From an uncultured Flavobacteriales bacterium (GTDB taxonomy: Bacteria; Bacteroidota; Bacteroidia; Flavobacteriales_G; Salibacteraceae), in NCBI GenBank assembly GCA_905479105.1, contig CAJQLE010000003.1, forward strand, positions 558,001 to 622,000: 64,000 bases of DNA. The letters are read 5' to 3'. Position numbers and translations under genes: made by a program. The notes beneath the pieces were generated by a model. That model was not told the DNA's origin and did not search any database. It worked only from the letters and a program-made list of their open reading frames with translations. Below are positions 1-9,329 of this stretch, one piece after another. Positions within the stretch are counted from its first letter, which is position 1. Each line of letters begins with the position of its first letter.

Positions 1-569
1 ACGTTATGCTCTTCGATTAATTTTCTAAGATTGATCAAAGCATACCGCATTCTTCCAAGTGCAGTGTTTATACTCACATTGGTGTCTTCAGCGATTTCCT
101 TAAAACTCATGTCGTTATAATGCCTTAAGATCAACACATCTCGTTGCTCTTTGGGTAAGAATTCGATGAGCTTTTTGACGTCAGAATGTATTTGTCCGAT
201 CACAAGTTCCTCATCGATGAGTCTATTATCGTCTTTGATAACATTGAAAATATCGAAATCAGGACCACCATCTACAGTTGGATAGCGCTTGTTTTTTCGA
301 AATGTATCAATGACAAGATTGTGGGCAATGCGCATAATCCAAGGAAGAAACTTTCCTTCTTCGTTGTAGCTGCCTCTTTTCATGGTTAGAACTGCCTTAA
401 CGAATACATCTTGGAAAATGTCTTCAGCCAATTGACCATCCTTGACCATCATTTTAATGCAACCGTAAACTCGTCCCTTGTGTCTGCGCAGTAAAACTTC
501 AAATGCAGTTTCGTCACCAGCCAAATACTGACCAACTAAGACTTGGTCATCTTCTTTCTCATACCTCAT
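1..569 (-). CDS. ECF-type RNA polymerase sigma factor, C-terminus cut by window edge
   Basis: This is an extracytoplasmic-function sigma-70 factor, which directs RNA polymerase to a regulon that the sequence does not reveal. The reverse-strand frame starts at an ATG (reads MRYEKEDDQVLVGQYLAGDE) and stays open to base 1, giving about 189 residues. Region 2 lies at about residues 25-100 (LAEDIFQDVFVKA, then FLPWIMRIAHNLVIDTFRK). Region 4 lies at about 130-185 (LPKEQRDVLILRHYNDMSFKEIAEDTNVS as a helix-turn-helix). The family is usually 170-200 residues, so only a few residues are missing. Another ATG six bases upstream runs straight into a stop, which fixes the start. It is divergent from uvrA. 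No anti-sigma gene is visible on this side; one could lie beyond the window. Confidence 0.88.
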   Translation of the reverse strand, partial: MRYEKEDDQVLVGQYLAGDETAFEVLLRRHKGRVYGCIKMMVKDGQLAEDIFQDVFVKAVLTMKRGSYNEEGKFLPWIMRIAHNLVIDTFRKNKRYPTVDGGPDFDIFNVIKDDNRLIDEELVIGQIHSDVKKLIEFLPKEQRDVLILRHYNDMSFKEIAEDTNVSINTALGRMRYALINLRKLIEEHN

Positions 570-739
570 ATCATTAACCTTTTAAGTTGCGCTTAGAAAA
601 AATTCAAGGTAGATATGATGCTATAGGCTTTTGTGTTTTATGAGTTGTGATAGATTAGACGCAAACAATTAACGAAAGGTTTGGATTGTTATTGTATGAA
701 CTAATCATTTTACTTAAGCGAATGTACAAATGAGGGCTT

Positions 740-747
740 TACCTTTG
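740..747 (+). promoter_or_regulatory. Bacteroidota -7 element ahead of uvrA
   Basis: TACCTTTG matches the Bacteroidota -7 consensus TAnnTTTG and sits 41 bases before the uvrA start. No clear TTG is found 19 bases upstream, so this is a half-match only. Confidence 0.4.
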
Positions 748-788
748 CCGACCGTTTTCTAAAAATAAGTGAAGAGCATCAATATAGT

Positions 789-3596
789 ATGAGAAAGATC
801 GAAGAGCTGGATTCCAAAAAGTATATTATCATCAAAGGAGCCAAGATGCACAACTTGCGTGATGTTGATGTGGCTATAAAGCGCAATAGCTTTACGGTTG
901 TTTCGGGATTATCTGGCTCAGGAAAGTCGTCATTGTCATTTGATACATTGTATGCCGAAGGTCAGCGCAGATACATAGAGAGTCTTTCTTCTTATGCTCG
1001 TCAGTTTCTTGGAAAGATTGAAAAGCCTAAGGTCGATTACATCCGTGGAATATCTCCGGCAGTCGCAATCGAGCAAAAGGTAAATACAAGAAACCCCAGA
1101 TCTACCGTTGGAACGAGCACTGAGATTTACGATTACATCAAGCTATTGTATGCTCGAGCTGGTCGCACATATTCTCCCATAAGCGGAGAAGAGGTGAAAA
1201 AAAATTCGGTGATGGATGTGGTAGATTTTGTGCTGAAACAAGAGGAAGGCGCAAAATTATTACTCACCATTGACATAGCTTATACTTCTTTAGAAGAGCT
1301 TAAGCAGAAGCTTGATTTATTAGAGCAGAATGGTTTTGCTAGGATTTTAATCAATGATAAAGTTGAACGTCTATCTAAAATTGAAAAGCCAAGTGAGGGT
1401 GATTATAAGTTAATCGTTGATCGAATAGTCATTAATCACGATGATGAAGGATTTAGAAATCGATTGGCAGACTCAGTAGAGTTGGCGTTTTATGAAGGAC
1501 ATGGAGTATTGCATGTACGAGAATTTGATAATCCCAACAATTCCAATGAATTTTCTAACCTGTTTGAGTTGGATGGGATTCGGTTTGAAGAGCCGGATGT
1601 TCATTTTCTAAGTTTTAATAACCCTAGAGGAGCATGCAAGAAATGTGAGGGTTTTGGAAGTGTGATTGGAATTGATGCCGATCTTGTAATTCCTGATAAA
1701 TCTTTAAGTGTCTTTCAGGACGCCATAGTTTGCTGGAAGGGAGATAAAATGAGTGTATGGAAAGAAGAGTTGTTGAGTTCAGCCTCTAAGTTTGACTTTC
1801 CTATCCATAGAGCGTATGAAGATTTAAGTAAGAAAGAAAAAGAGCTGCTTTGGAAGGGAAACAAGTCCTTTAAAGGAATCAATGCTTTTTTCACCTACCT
1901 CGAAGAAAAGGCATACAAGATTCAGTTTAGAGTAATGCTTTCTCGATACCGAGGTAAAACATTATGTCCTGAATGCAACGGCACTCGATTGCGTCAAGAT
2001 GCAAACTACGTGAAAGTTGCTGGTCATTCAATCTCTGAGCTTTTGTTGATGCCTATTGATGAGCTTAAAGCTCACTTCGAGAATATTTCTTTGGATGAAT
2101 ATGAAGCAAAAGTTGCAAAGCGATTGTTGGTTGAAATCAATAATCGACTGCTATACCTTACCGATGTTGGCTTATCATATTTAACACTGAACAGATTGTC
2201 GAATTCACTTTCAGGTGGGGAATCACAGCGAATTCAGTTGGCGACTTCCTTGGGCAGCGCTTTGGTCGGCTCAATGTATATTTTAGACGAGCCAAGTATT
2301 GGTTTACACCCAAGAGATACTGAACGTTTGATTGTAGTGTTGAAGAATCTTCAAAAAGCTGGAAATACACTCATCGTTGTTGAACATGATGAAGACATTA
2401 TGCGATCGGCCGATGAGCTAATCGATTTAGGACCTGAAGCAGGAATAAATGGTGGGTATTTAGTTTTTCAGGGAAACCAAGAAGAGATAAAGGCGGAAAC
2501 CAAAAGCATCACCGCGCGTTATCTAAATGGTTTAGAAGCCATCCCAGTCCCTGAAGTCCGAAGACCTTGGAAATACTTCATTGAATTAAAAGGAGCGAAG
2601 GAGAACAATCTACAAGACGTAGATGTAAAAGTTCCTTTAGGAGTTTTCACGGTAGTTACTGGAGTAAGTGGCTCTGGTAAATCATCATTAATACGTAAAG
2701 TATTGCATCCTGCTTTAGCGAAGCGAATTGGAGGACATTCTTCGATTCAGACTGGAGTGTTTAAATCTATTGAAGGGAACTTGAATCGAGTAGATTCAGT
2801 TGAATTTATTGACCAAAATCCTATCGGTCGTTCTTCACGAAGCAATCCCGTTACGTTTACTAAGGCCTTTGATGACATTCGCTCCTTATTTGCCGATCAG
2901 CCATTGGCGAAGATGAGAGGTTTTAAACCTGCTCACTTTTCTTTTAATGTTGATGGTGGTAGATGTGAAACCTGTCAAGGAGAAGGCGAAATCACGGTTG
3001 AAATGCAGTTCATGCCAGACATTCATCTTACCTGTGAATCATGCCATGGAAAACGCTTTAAAGAAGAAGTATTAGAGGTCAGATATCATGAGAAGAGTGT
3101 CAATGATATTTTGGAGCTTTCTGTTGATGAGGCGATTGCGTTTTTTGAAATGCATGCACGCAAAGCAGCTGAAAAGAAGATTATTCAAAAGCTTTTACCA
3201 CTTCAAGAGGTTGGTCTTGGTTATGTTTCCCTAGGGCAAAGCTCAAGCACATTAAGTGGGGGTGAAGCTCAACGAATTAAATTGGCTTCTTTTATTGGTA
3301 AAGGACAGTCATCAGAGAATGGAGGAACATTCTTTTTATTCGATGAGCCAACTACAGGGTTGCACACCCACGATATCCGTAAACTGATGGCAAGCTTCAA
3401 TAAGTTAATTGACTTAGGACACACCATTCTCGTAATTGAGCATAACCTAGAAGTTATAAAGCAAGCAGATTGGATTATTGATCTAGGTCCAGACGGTGGC
3501 GACAGGGGAGGAAAGATTGTTTTTGAAGGCACGCCTGAGCAAATAGTTGATTGTAAAGAAAGCTTCACAGGTCAATATTTGAAGAAGCAGATTTAG
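789..3596 (+). CDS. uvrA: Excinuclease ABC subunit UvrA (or a UvrA paralogue)
   Basis: This is the DNA damage-recognition ATPase of nucleotide excision repair, which loads UvrB at lesions. At 935 residues it has normal UvrA length with two ABC cassettes. Walker A motifs are at about residues 40 (GLSGSGKSS) and 623 (GVSGSGKSS), and the signatures LSGGESQR and LSGGEAQR are at about 474 and 821. Zinc ligands are visible at about 281 (CKKC), 392 (CPEC), 726 (CETC) and 748 (CESC). The extra CxxC that E. coli UvrA carries just before the LFSFN segment is replaced by ELDG; from memory this is common in Bacteroidota. Bacteroidota often carry two UvrA paralogues, and I cannot tell from one copy which this is. 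It overlaps the end of the convergent ABC exporter by 4 bases. Confidence 0.93.
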   Translation: MRKIEELDSKKYIIIKGAKMHNLRDVDVAIKRNSFTVVSGLSGSGKSSLSFDTLYAEGQRRYIESLSSYARQFLGKIEKPKVDYIRGISPAVAIEQKVNTRNPRSTVGTSTEIYDYIKLLYARAGRTYSPISGEEVKKNSVMDVVDFVLKQEEGAKLLLTIDIAYTSLEELKQKLDLLEQNGFARILINDKVERLSKIEKPSEGDYKLIVDRIVINHDDEGFRNRLADSVELAFYEGHGVLHVREFDNPNNSNEFSNLFELDGIRFEEPDVHFLSFNNPRGACKKCEGFGSVIGIDADLVIPDKSLSVFQDAIVCWKGDKMSVWKEELLSSASKFDFPIHRAYEDLSKKEKELLWKGNKSFKGINAFFTYLEEKAYKIQFRVMLSRYRGKTLCPECNGTRLRQDANYVKVAGHSISELLLMPIDELKAHFENISLDEYEAKVAKRLLVEINNRLLYLTDVGLSYLTLNRLSNSLSGGESQRIQLATSLGSALVGSMYILDEPSIGLHPRDTERLIVVLKNLQKAGNTLIVVEHDEDIMRSADELIDLGPEAGINGGYLVFQGNQEEIKAETKSITARYLNGLEAIPVPEVRRPWKYFIELKGAKENNLQDVDVKVPLGVFTVVTGVSGSGKSSLIRKVLHPALAKRIGGHSSIQTGVFKSIEGNLNRVDSVEFIDQNPIGRSSRSNPVTFTKAFDDIRSLFADQPLAKMRGFKPAHFSFNVDGGRCETCQGEGEITVEMQFMPDIHLTCESCHGKRFKEEVLEVRYHEKSVNDILELSVDEAIAFFEMHARKAAEKKIIQKLLPLQEVGLGYVSLGQSSSTLSGGEAQRIKLASFIGKGQSSENGGTFFLFDEPTTGLHTHDIRKLMASFNKLIDLGHTILVIEHNLEVIKQADWIIDLGPDGGDRGGKIVFEGTPEQIVDCKESFTGQYLKKQI

Positions 3597-5353
3597 ACGA
3601 ATTGAAGATCGTACAGCTTTTTGTATTCCCCGTCTTTGCGGAGTAATTCTTGGTGACTTCCCTTTTCAACTATTTTACCTTGGTCCATTACGATGATTAA
3701 ATCAGCATATTGAACAGTGGCTAATCGGTGCGCTATGATGATTGATGTTCGATCTTTTGTGATGAATTCAATTGCTTCATTGATCATTTGCTCTGTTTCT
3801 GTATCAACCGAGCTTGTTGCTTCGTCTAAAACCAAGATGGATGGATTGTAAATGTATGCTCGAATGAAAGCAAGCAATTGTCTTTGCCCCACAGAAAGCA
3901 TCCCACCTCTTTCCTTCACATTGAAATCGTAGCCTTCAGGAAGTTTGTCAATAAAGCGATGTGCGCCTACTTTTATGGCTGCCGTTCTTACCTCTTCTAA
4001 GCTGATTTTAGGGTTATTTAAAGTGATGTTATTGTATATGCTATCGGAGAAAAGAAATACATCTTGAAGCACAACTCCAACTTGTCTGCTGAGGTAGTTT
4101 GGGTCAAAATCTCGCAATTCAGTACCATCTATTGAGATTGAACCTTCATTGTATTCATATGACCTGCTCAAAAGATTAATGATACTTGACTTACCAGCTC
4201 CGGTTGCTCCTACAATCGCAATTTTTTGTCCTTTTTTTACATCAAATGAAATGCCCTTTAATACCCAATCTTCATTGTTATAGGCAAAGTGAACATCCTT
4301 GAATGAGATATCTCCACTTATTTCAGGAGTGATATTTTTTCCGGAACCTTCAATTTGAGCTTCTGTATCGAGGATTTTAAATACACGTTCACTAGCTACC
4401 ATTCCCATCTGAAGAGTGTTGAACCGGTCTGCAAGTTGGCGAATCGGCCTAAAGAGCATGTATATGTATAAGATAAATGCAACTAAGTTGCCATAGGTTA
4501 CTGTGCCTTTTAAAACTTCATTACTGCCCCACCAAATCAACAATGCGATAGATAGCGCACTTAATACTTCAACCACTGGAAAGAAAACAGAGTTTGCAAA
4601 TACTGTTCTCAAGTGAGCATCTCTATGACGCGCATTGATTGTTTGAAATTTATTCATCTCTTGTTTCTCTCGATTGAAAATCTGAACGATGAACATTCCG
4701 GTGATATGTTCTTGCACAAAGGCGTTCAACTTTGCTACTTCATTTCTTACATCTTGAAAGGCCAGCTTTATGTAATCCTTAAACACATTGGTGGCCCATA
4801 ATAGAATTGGAATTGGGATCAAGCACATGATGGTTAGCCTCCAATCTAGGTAGAACATGAAAGCTATTACTACAACCAACTTGATCAATTCACCGAGGAT
4901 TGTCAGAACACCTTCAGAGAAGATGTCTGCAATTGTTTCAATATCTGAAACAGCTCGAGTTACTAGTGTTCCGATGGGGGTCTGGTCGAAATACTTTAGT
5001 TTAAAATGGGATATTTTCCTGTAAACGTCAACGCGCAAATCACGAATTACTGATTGTCCAAGCCAGTTTGCAAGGTATGTTTGAAGAAACTGAACTAAGC
5101 CCTCTAAAACCAATAATCCCACGATGATCATAGTGAGCATTTGAAGCAGCTCCATATTTGGGATAATGATTGAGTTGTCGAGAGTGTACTGAATTAACCA
5201 AGGGCGAAGCGGTGAAATTCCAGCAGACAGCAGCACTAAAAAACCAGTGAACACAAACAAAGTCTTGTATGGGTTTACGTATTTCATAACCCTCATAAAG
5301 AGGCTCATGTCAAAGGCTTTACCGCTTATTGATTTGTCTTTCTTGTCGCTCAT
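3593..5353 (-). CDS. MsbA-like ABC exporter (fused permease and ATPase)
   Basis: This is a half-transporter ABC exporter of 586 residues, expected to work as a homodimer in the inner membrane. Substrates in this family are lipids, lipid A or drugs, and the sequence does not decide between them. The membrane domain covers about residues 25-330. The ATPase has Walker A GATGAGKSS at about 383, a signature reading LSVGQRQL (V in place of the usual second G) at about 487, and Walker B ILVLDEATSSVD at about 503. Its start overlaps the stop of truA by 4 bases (ATGA), so the two are probably co-transcribed. A second exporter at 16006 has the canonical LSGGQ signature and is a distinct paralogue. Confidence 0.9.
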   Translation of the reverse strand: MSDKKDKSISGKAFDMSLFMRVMKYVNPYKTLFVFTGFLVLLSAGISPLRPWLIQYTLDNSIIIPNMELLQMLTMIIVGLLVLEGLVQFLQTYLANWLGQSVIRDLRVDVYRKISHFKLKYFDQTPIGTLVTRAVSDIETIADIFSEGVLTILGELIKLVVVIAFMFYLDWRLTIMCLIPIPILLWATNVFKDYIKLAFQDVRNEVAKLNAFVQEHITGMFIVQIFNREKQEMNKFQTINARHRDAHLRTVFANSVFFPVVEVLSALSIALLIWWGSNEVLKGTVTYGNLVAFILYIYMLFRPIRQLADRFNTLQMGMVASERVFKILDTEAQIEGSGKNITPEISGDISFKDVHFAYNNEDWVLKGISFDVKKGQKIAIVGATGAGKSSIINLLSRSYEYNEGSISIDGTELRDFDPNYLSRQVGVVLQDVFLFSDSIYNNITLNNPKISLEEVRTAAIKVGAHRFIDKLPEGYDFNVKERGGMLSVGQRQLLAFIRAYIYNPSILVLDEATSSVDTETEQMINEAIEFITKDRTSIIIAHRLATVQYADLIIVMDQGKIVEKGSHQELLRKDGEYKKLYDLQFV

Positions 5354-6102
5354 TTAATCATCCCTTCTGGGTATACAATGTTTGAAAGATAAAGCCCATG
5401 AGCGGGGACTGAAAGCCCTGCTTTACTTCGATTTTTCGCTTCAATGATACCCTTAAATTCTTCTATATTTATTTTCCCCTGCCCAACCTCCAAAGTGGTT
5501 CCAACGATTGCCCTAACCATATTCCTCAAAAAGCGATTCGCAGAGATATTGAATTTGAGTTCTGTTCCACTTTGAGTCCACCGGGCTTCTGAAACGTCAC
5601 ATAAATTGGTTTCGGTTTGAGTGTTGGATTTTGAGAAGCTAGTGAAGTCTTTATAATCCTGCAAAATACTTGCAGCCTCATTCATGGCTTCTACATCTAA
5701 TTTTTCTCTCATTTCCCATCTTCGGTTAACAGCGAAGGGGTCTTTCTGTTGCGTAATTAAATACTCATAGCTCCTACTTAGTGCTGAAAATCTAGCGTGC
5801 GCTTCGTCAGGTACTTCAAAAAACCGTTGGATGGCAATTGCTGGGTCGAGCATACGGTTGCATTTATATGTCAATTGCTCCAGTTCATTGATTGGCGGCT
5901 CAATATCAAAATGAGCGAAGAATTTCTTCGCATGCACACCAGTATCAGTTCTTCCGCAGCCAACCGCATTAATTTCATCCCTAAGTATCGTTGAAAGTGT
6001 GTTATTCAACGATTCCTGAATAGATTTGGCGTTTGGTTGGATTTGCCAACCATGAAACGGAGTGCCATCGTAAGCAAGCTCTATGAAGTAGCGTTTTGCC
6101 AT
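5350..6102 (-). CDS. truA: tRNA pseudouridine(38-40) synthase TruA
   Basis: TruA isomerises uridines 38-40 in the tRNA anticodon stem to pseudouridine. The 250-residue product has normal length. The catalytic aspartate is D53 in GCGRTDTGVHA, and the RNA-binding FLRNMVRAIVG segment near residue 190 is present. It heads a two-gene unit with the ABC exporter (4-base overlap). It is divergent from menA, with only 25 bases between the two starts, so the promoters must overlap; see the element at 6110-6117. Confidence 0.95.
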   Translation of the reverse strand: MAKRYFIELAYDGTPFHGWQIQPNAKSIQESLNNTLSTILRDEINAVGCGRTDTGVHAKKFFAHFDIEPPINELEQLTYKCNRMLDPAIAIQRFFEVPDEAHARFSALSRSYEYLITQQKDPFAVNRRWEMREKLDVEAMNEAASILQDYKDFTSFSKSNTQTETNLCDVSEARWTQSGTELKFNISANRFLRNMVRAIVGTTLEVGQGKINIEEFKGIIEAKNRSKAGLSVPAHGLYLSNIVYPEGMIK

Positions 6103-6109
6103 GAGCCGA

Positions 6110-6117
6110 CAAAAGTA
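6110..6117 (-). promoter_or_regulatory. Bacteroidota -7 element for truA, almost abutting the start codon
   Basis: On the minus strand the bases read TACTTTTG, matching TAnnTTTG. The element ends only 7 bases from the truA ATG, implying a leaderless or very short-leader mRNA. The upstream half would lie inside menA. No TTG at N19 spacing is seen. Confidence 0.4.
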
Positions 6118-6127
6118 ACTTGAGTTA

Positions 6128-7054
6128 ATGGATGTAGAAACACCAATTCAAAAGAAGAATAAAACTGCTGCTTGGTTTAGCGCAATGCGCTTACGCACCT
6201 TGCCTTTGGCTTTAGCGTCTACTTTGACTGGAGCTTTTTTAGCGATTGACTCTGTTGAAATAGATGGACTTGTGCTCTTGTTTACGGCATTAACCACAAC
6301 TTTTTTACAGGTCAATAGTAACTTAGCAAATGATTACGGTGATTTTTCTCATGGTACAGATAATGAAGGACGAGTAGGTCCAGAAAGGGCAATGCAGTCA
6401 GGGGCGATTACAGAACCTGAGATGCGCAGGGCAATCATATTCACATCGAGCTTGTCCTTAATTTCAGGAATTGTTTTGTTGCTTATTTCTCCTCTTTCTT
6501 GGATGGTAAGAGCGTTGCTCTTTGTGTTTGGTGTTGCTGCTATTTATGCCTCTATAAAATATACAGCAGGAAAAAATCCATATGGCTACAGAGGCTTAGG
6601 TGATGTTTCTGTGATGGCTTTTTTCGGAATACTCGGAGTTGTGGGCTCCTATTTGTGTCAAACAGGAAGTTTTGATTTTACGGTTATGCTTGCGGCTATT
6701 TCCATTGGTGCATTCAGCACAGGTGTTTTGAATATTAATAATACCCGTGATTTGGAAAATGATGAGAAATCGGGGAAAATTACTTTGGCCGTAAAGCTAG
6801 GTCCGACCAAGGCTCGTCTATATCATCTGGCATTAATTACGATTGGGTGTGTTTCTTTCATGTTTTATGCCTGGATTCATTTTGAATGGGGCTGGGCATG
6901 GTTGTTTTTAATCTCGTTTCCATTTTTTATTTTGAATGCTTTTAAAGTCTTCACCACAAAAGAATCTGCATCTCTGGATCCGTATTTAAAGCAGTTGGCT
7001 TTGTCTACTTTTTTGTTTGCGATCACTCTTGGAATAGGACTTTGGTTGCAATAA
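6128..7054 (+). CDS. menA: 1,4-dihydroxy-2-naphthoate polyprenyltransferase MenA
   Basis: This is a membrane prenyltransferase of the UbiA superfamily that attaches the isoprenoid tail to DHNA in menaquinone synthesis. The 308-residue protein is strongly hydrophobic with about eight membrane segments. The prenyl-diphosphate-binding Asp-rich motif is in NDYGDFSHGTDNEGRVGPER (about residues 59-78), and a second Asp/Asn-rich motif (NINNTRDLENDEKSGK) is at about 202. GPERAMQSGAIT following the first motif is typical of MenA. The menaquinone methyltransferase gene is in the same window (54480-55217), consistent with menaquinone as the quinone. Confidence 0.93.
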   Translation: MDVETPIQKKNKTAAWFSAMRLRTLPLALASTLTGAFLAIDSVEIDGLVLLFTALTTTFLQVNSNLANDYGDFSHGTDNEGRVGPERAMQSGAITEPEMRRAIIFTSSLSLISGIVLLLISPLSWMVRALLFVFGVAAIYASIKYTAGKNPYGYRGLGDVSVMAFFGILGVVGSYLCQTGSFDFTVMLAAISIGAFSTGVLNINNTRDLENDEKSGKITLAVKLGPTKARLYHLALITIGCVSFMFYAWIHFEWGWAWLFLISFPFFILNAFKVFTTKESASLDPYLKQLALSTFLFAITLGIGLWLQ

Positions 7055-7140
7055 AACAACATTTGATTACCGTTCACTGTTTCAAAGAGGTCGCTAGCTC
7101 ATTTTAAGTAACCTTTTTATCAAATTCAATTAGAACAGAT

Positions 7141-7148
7141 TAATTTTG
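7141..7148 (+). promoter_or_regulatory. Bacteroidota -7 element for the lipoprotein gene
   Basis: TAATTTTG matches TAnnTTTG and ends 7 bases before the ATG at 7156. A T-rich run lies about 22 bases upstream, but no clear TTG. Confidence 0.4.
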
Positions 7149-7155
7149 GTTCACT

Positions 7156-7908
7156 ATGAATAAATTTTTATCCCTTTTGGCTATAGTATCTATGCTTTCC
7201 TTTTCAAGTTGTTCAAAAGAGGAGGAAGAAGATCCGTTTGATTTTCCTGATACGGAAGTCGTTGCAACTACAGTAACACATATGACTAGGGAGATTGTGA
7301 CAGAGACTGATCCGGATAGAGGACTTGTTGACGAGAATTGGACTGCTTCAAATTCTGAATCGGGATGCAAGGGTGGTTTAGACGTGGATGTTTATGCGTT
7401 GTATGAAATCAATCAAGACAGAGGATTCGCTTCCATGCAATTGGTTCCAGATTCTACATCTTGCGACTTGAACATAACGTTCAATACTCCTTTTCGAGAA
7501 AGCGAGATTGTTTCTGATTATTGGACTAATTGGGATTTTGAATTTACGTTTAGTGAATTACGATTGACTGAATTTGCGGAGTTAAGGCTGAGATTGAATT
7601 ACAGAGAGGTTGAGTTTGATATAGATGTGGCGCCAATAATGAGAGAAGTTTTTCCTCCTGATACAGTATTTGTGGATGCGAATGGTGTGTTCGCTTTCAG
7701 CATAGACGAGACATCAACAAGCTTCAATTTGAATGGTATAGATTGGTCACCGGATTTATCAGAAGGTTATGGAAACGTTTTGAATATCGATCATGATGGT
7801 TCAGAGCCACAACTCGAAATTTCACTTTCAGCATCTCAAGCGGAAACTCAATCTTTCCTTGTTTTCCAATTTGTGCGTATTTCTAGTTATGGAATACCGG
7901 AGCAGTAG
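7156..7908 (+). CDS. Secreted lipoprotein of unknown function
   Basis: The product has 250 residues. The N-terminus is a lipoprotein signal (MNKFLSLLAIVSMLSFSSC) with the acylated cysteine at residue 20, followed by an acidic stretch (KEEEEDPFDFPDTE). The SKEEEEDP run after the cysteine resembles the acidic tail that exports lipoproteins to the surface in Bacteroidota. The mature part is rich in beta-prone segments, with cysteine pairs at residues ~74 and ~98. I do not recognise the family. It stands alone between menA and rarA with its own promoter-like element. Confidence 0.75.
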   Translation: MNKFLSLLAIVSMLSFSSCSKEEEEDPFDFPDTEVVATTVTHMTREIVTETDPDRGLVDENWTASNSESGCKGGLDVDVYALYEINQDRGFASMQLVPDSTSCDLNITFNTPFRESEIVSDYWTNWDFEFTFSELRLTEFAELRLRLNYREVEFDIDVAPIMREVFPPDTVFVDANGVFAFSIDETSTSFNLNGIDWSPDLSEGYGNVLNIDHDGSEPQLEISLSASQAETQSFLVFQFVRISSYGIPEQ

Positions 7909-7910
7909 GG

Positions 7911-7918
7911 TATGTTTG
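7911..7918 (+). promoter_or_regulatory. Bacteroidota -7 element for rarA
   Basis: TATGTTTG matches TAnnTTTG, starts 3 bases after the stop of the lipoprotein gene and lies 16 bases before the rarA ATG. Confidence 0.45.
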
Positions 7919-7934
7919 TTCTCTTGATTTAATC

Positions 7935-9221
7935 ATGGACGAACACAACTCAATTCCTTTAGCTGAAAGACTTCGCCCCAAAACACTTGATGACTATATA
8001 GGTCAAGAGCAGATTGTCGGTAAAGATGGTCCAATCAGATTGTCAATTCGAGCAGGTTCACTTCCATCCATAATATTCTGGGGACCTCCAGGTGTTGGTA
8101 AAACAACCTTGGCTCAAATACTTGCTTCAGAATTAAAGAGGCCTATATTCATTTTAAGCGCTATTAGCAGCGGAGTTAAGGATGTGCGTGAAGTTATTGA
8201 GCGTGCGTCAAGAAAAGATCTGTTATCAACCCAGAAGCCTCTTCTGTTCATTGATGAAATTCATCGATTCAGTAAAAGTCAACAAGATAGTTTGCTCGGT
8301 GCTGTGGAGAAGGGTGTTGTTACCTTACTTGGCGCCACAACGGAGAATCCTTCATTTGAAGTTATACCTGCATTGCTTTCTCGATGTCAAGTATATGTGT
8401 TGGAATCTTTTGGTGTGAAAGAGCTTGAAGCTCTTTTGCAGCGGGCGCTAAAAGAAGATGAATGGTTGAAAGGATTAAAGATAAAGCTCAAAGAAAAAAA
8501 GGCTCTTTTTCAGCTTAGTGGAGGAGATGGACGCAAGATGCTGAACACACTTGAATTGGTGGCTCAATCTGCGGCAGCTGACAAAATGGAGATTACGGAT
8601 GAGTTTGTCACTCGAGTGATCAAGCAGAAAATGGTGCGTTACGACAAAACTGGTGAGCAGCATTACGACATCATTTCGGCTTTTATAAAAAGTATTCGAG
8701 GAAGTGATCCAAATGCATCACTTTACTGGTTAGCTAGAATGATAGAAGGTGGAGAGGATCCAATGTTCATTGCACGCAGGTTGCTGATTCTGTCGAGTGA
8801 GGATATTGGACTTGCAAACCCAACGGCATTGGTGATGGCTAATACGTGTTATCAATCTGTGCACGCCATTGGTTATCCTGAATGCAGAATCATATTGTCT
8901 CAGACAACGGTTTATTTGGCTACTTCGCCAAAGAGTAACTCTACCTATAAGGCAATTGATGAAGCCATTGCTAAAGTGCGCGAAACCGGTGATCTTTCTG
9001 TGCCATTGCATATTAGAAATGCACCAACCAAGCTGATGCAAGAACTTGGATATGGCAAAGACTATAAGTATGCTCATTCTCATGAGGGTAATTTTGTAGA
9101 TCAGGAGTTCCTACCTGATGAACTTTCCAAGGTGAAGTTCTATGAACCCGCTGATAATCAAAGAGAGAAGGGCGTCCGAGACTTCTTGAAAGCCAAGTGG
9201 AAGAATCGCTATGGCTATTAG
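7935..9221 (+). CDS. rarA: Replication-associated recombination protein A (RarA/MgsA)
   Basis: RarA is an AAA+ ATPase related to clamp-loader subunits that acts at stalled replication forks and single-strand gaps. The 428-residue product matches family length. Walker A is GPPGVGKTT at residues 50-58 and Walker B is LLFIDEIHRFSKSQQD at about 102. Sensor and arginine-finger segments follow (GATTENPSFEVIPALLSRC). The C-terminal MgsA-type oligomerisation region includes SEDIGLANPTAL and the end motif. The start ATG is supported by the N-terminal PLAERLRPKTLDDYIGQEQI, which begins where family members begin. Confidence 0.95.
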   Translation: MDEHNSIPLAERLRPKTLDDYIGQEQIVGKDGPIRLSIRAGSLPSIIFWGPPGVGKTTLAQILASELKRPIFILSAISSGVKDVREVIERASRKDLLSTQKPLLFIDEIHRFSKSQQDSLLGAVEKGVVTLLGATTENPSFEVIPALLSRCQVYVLESFGVKELEALLQRALKEDEWLKGLKIKLKEKKALFQLSGGDGRKMLNTLELVAQSAAADKMEITDEFVTRVIKQKMVRYDKTGEQHYDIISAFIKSIRGSDPNASLYWLARMIEGGEDPMFIARRLLILSSEDIGLANPTALVMANTCYQSVHAIGYPECRIILSQTTVYLATSPKSNSTYKAIDEAIAKVRETGDLSVPLHIRNAPTKLMQELGYGKDYKYAHSHEGNFVDQEFLPDELSKVKFYEPADNQREKGVRDFLKAKWKNRYGY

Positions 9222-9280
9222 TTCGAATTAATTTCCTTTCGTATTTGAAATTGACCATCCGTCACTTTTTTGCCCAAAAG

Positions 9281-9301
9281 TGATATTAAAATGATATCAT
9301 T
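9281..9301. promoter_or_regulatory. Palindromic candidate operator of the SPFH/RHH operon
   Basis: Bases 9290-9301 form a perfect 12-base palindrome, AATGATATCATT. TGATAT also occurs at 9281-9286, 11 bases before the same hexamer inside the palindrome (9292-9297). An 8-bp hairpin, TCACTTTT/AAAAGTGA, lies just upstream (9262-9283). The site is 29 bases before the first gene of an operon that ends in a ribbon-helix-helix protein, a family that binds short repeats and often represses its own operon. The pairing of site and regulator is inference. Confidence 0.4.
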
Positions 9302-9329
9302 GTAATGTCAAAAATTTAAACTTACTACC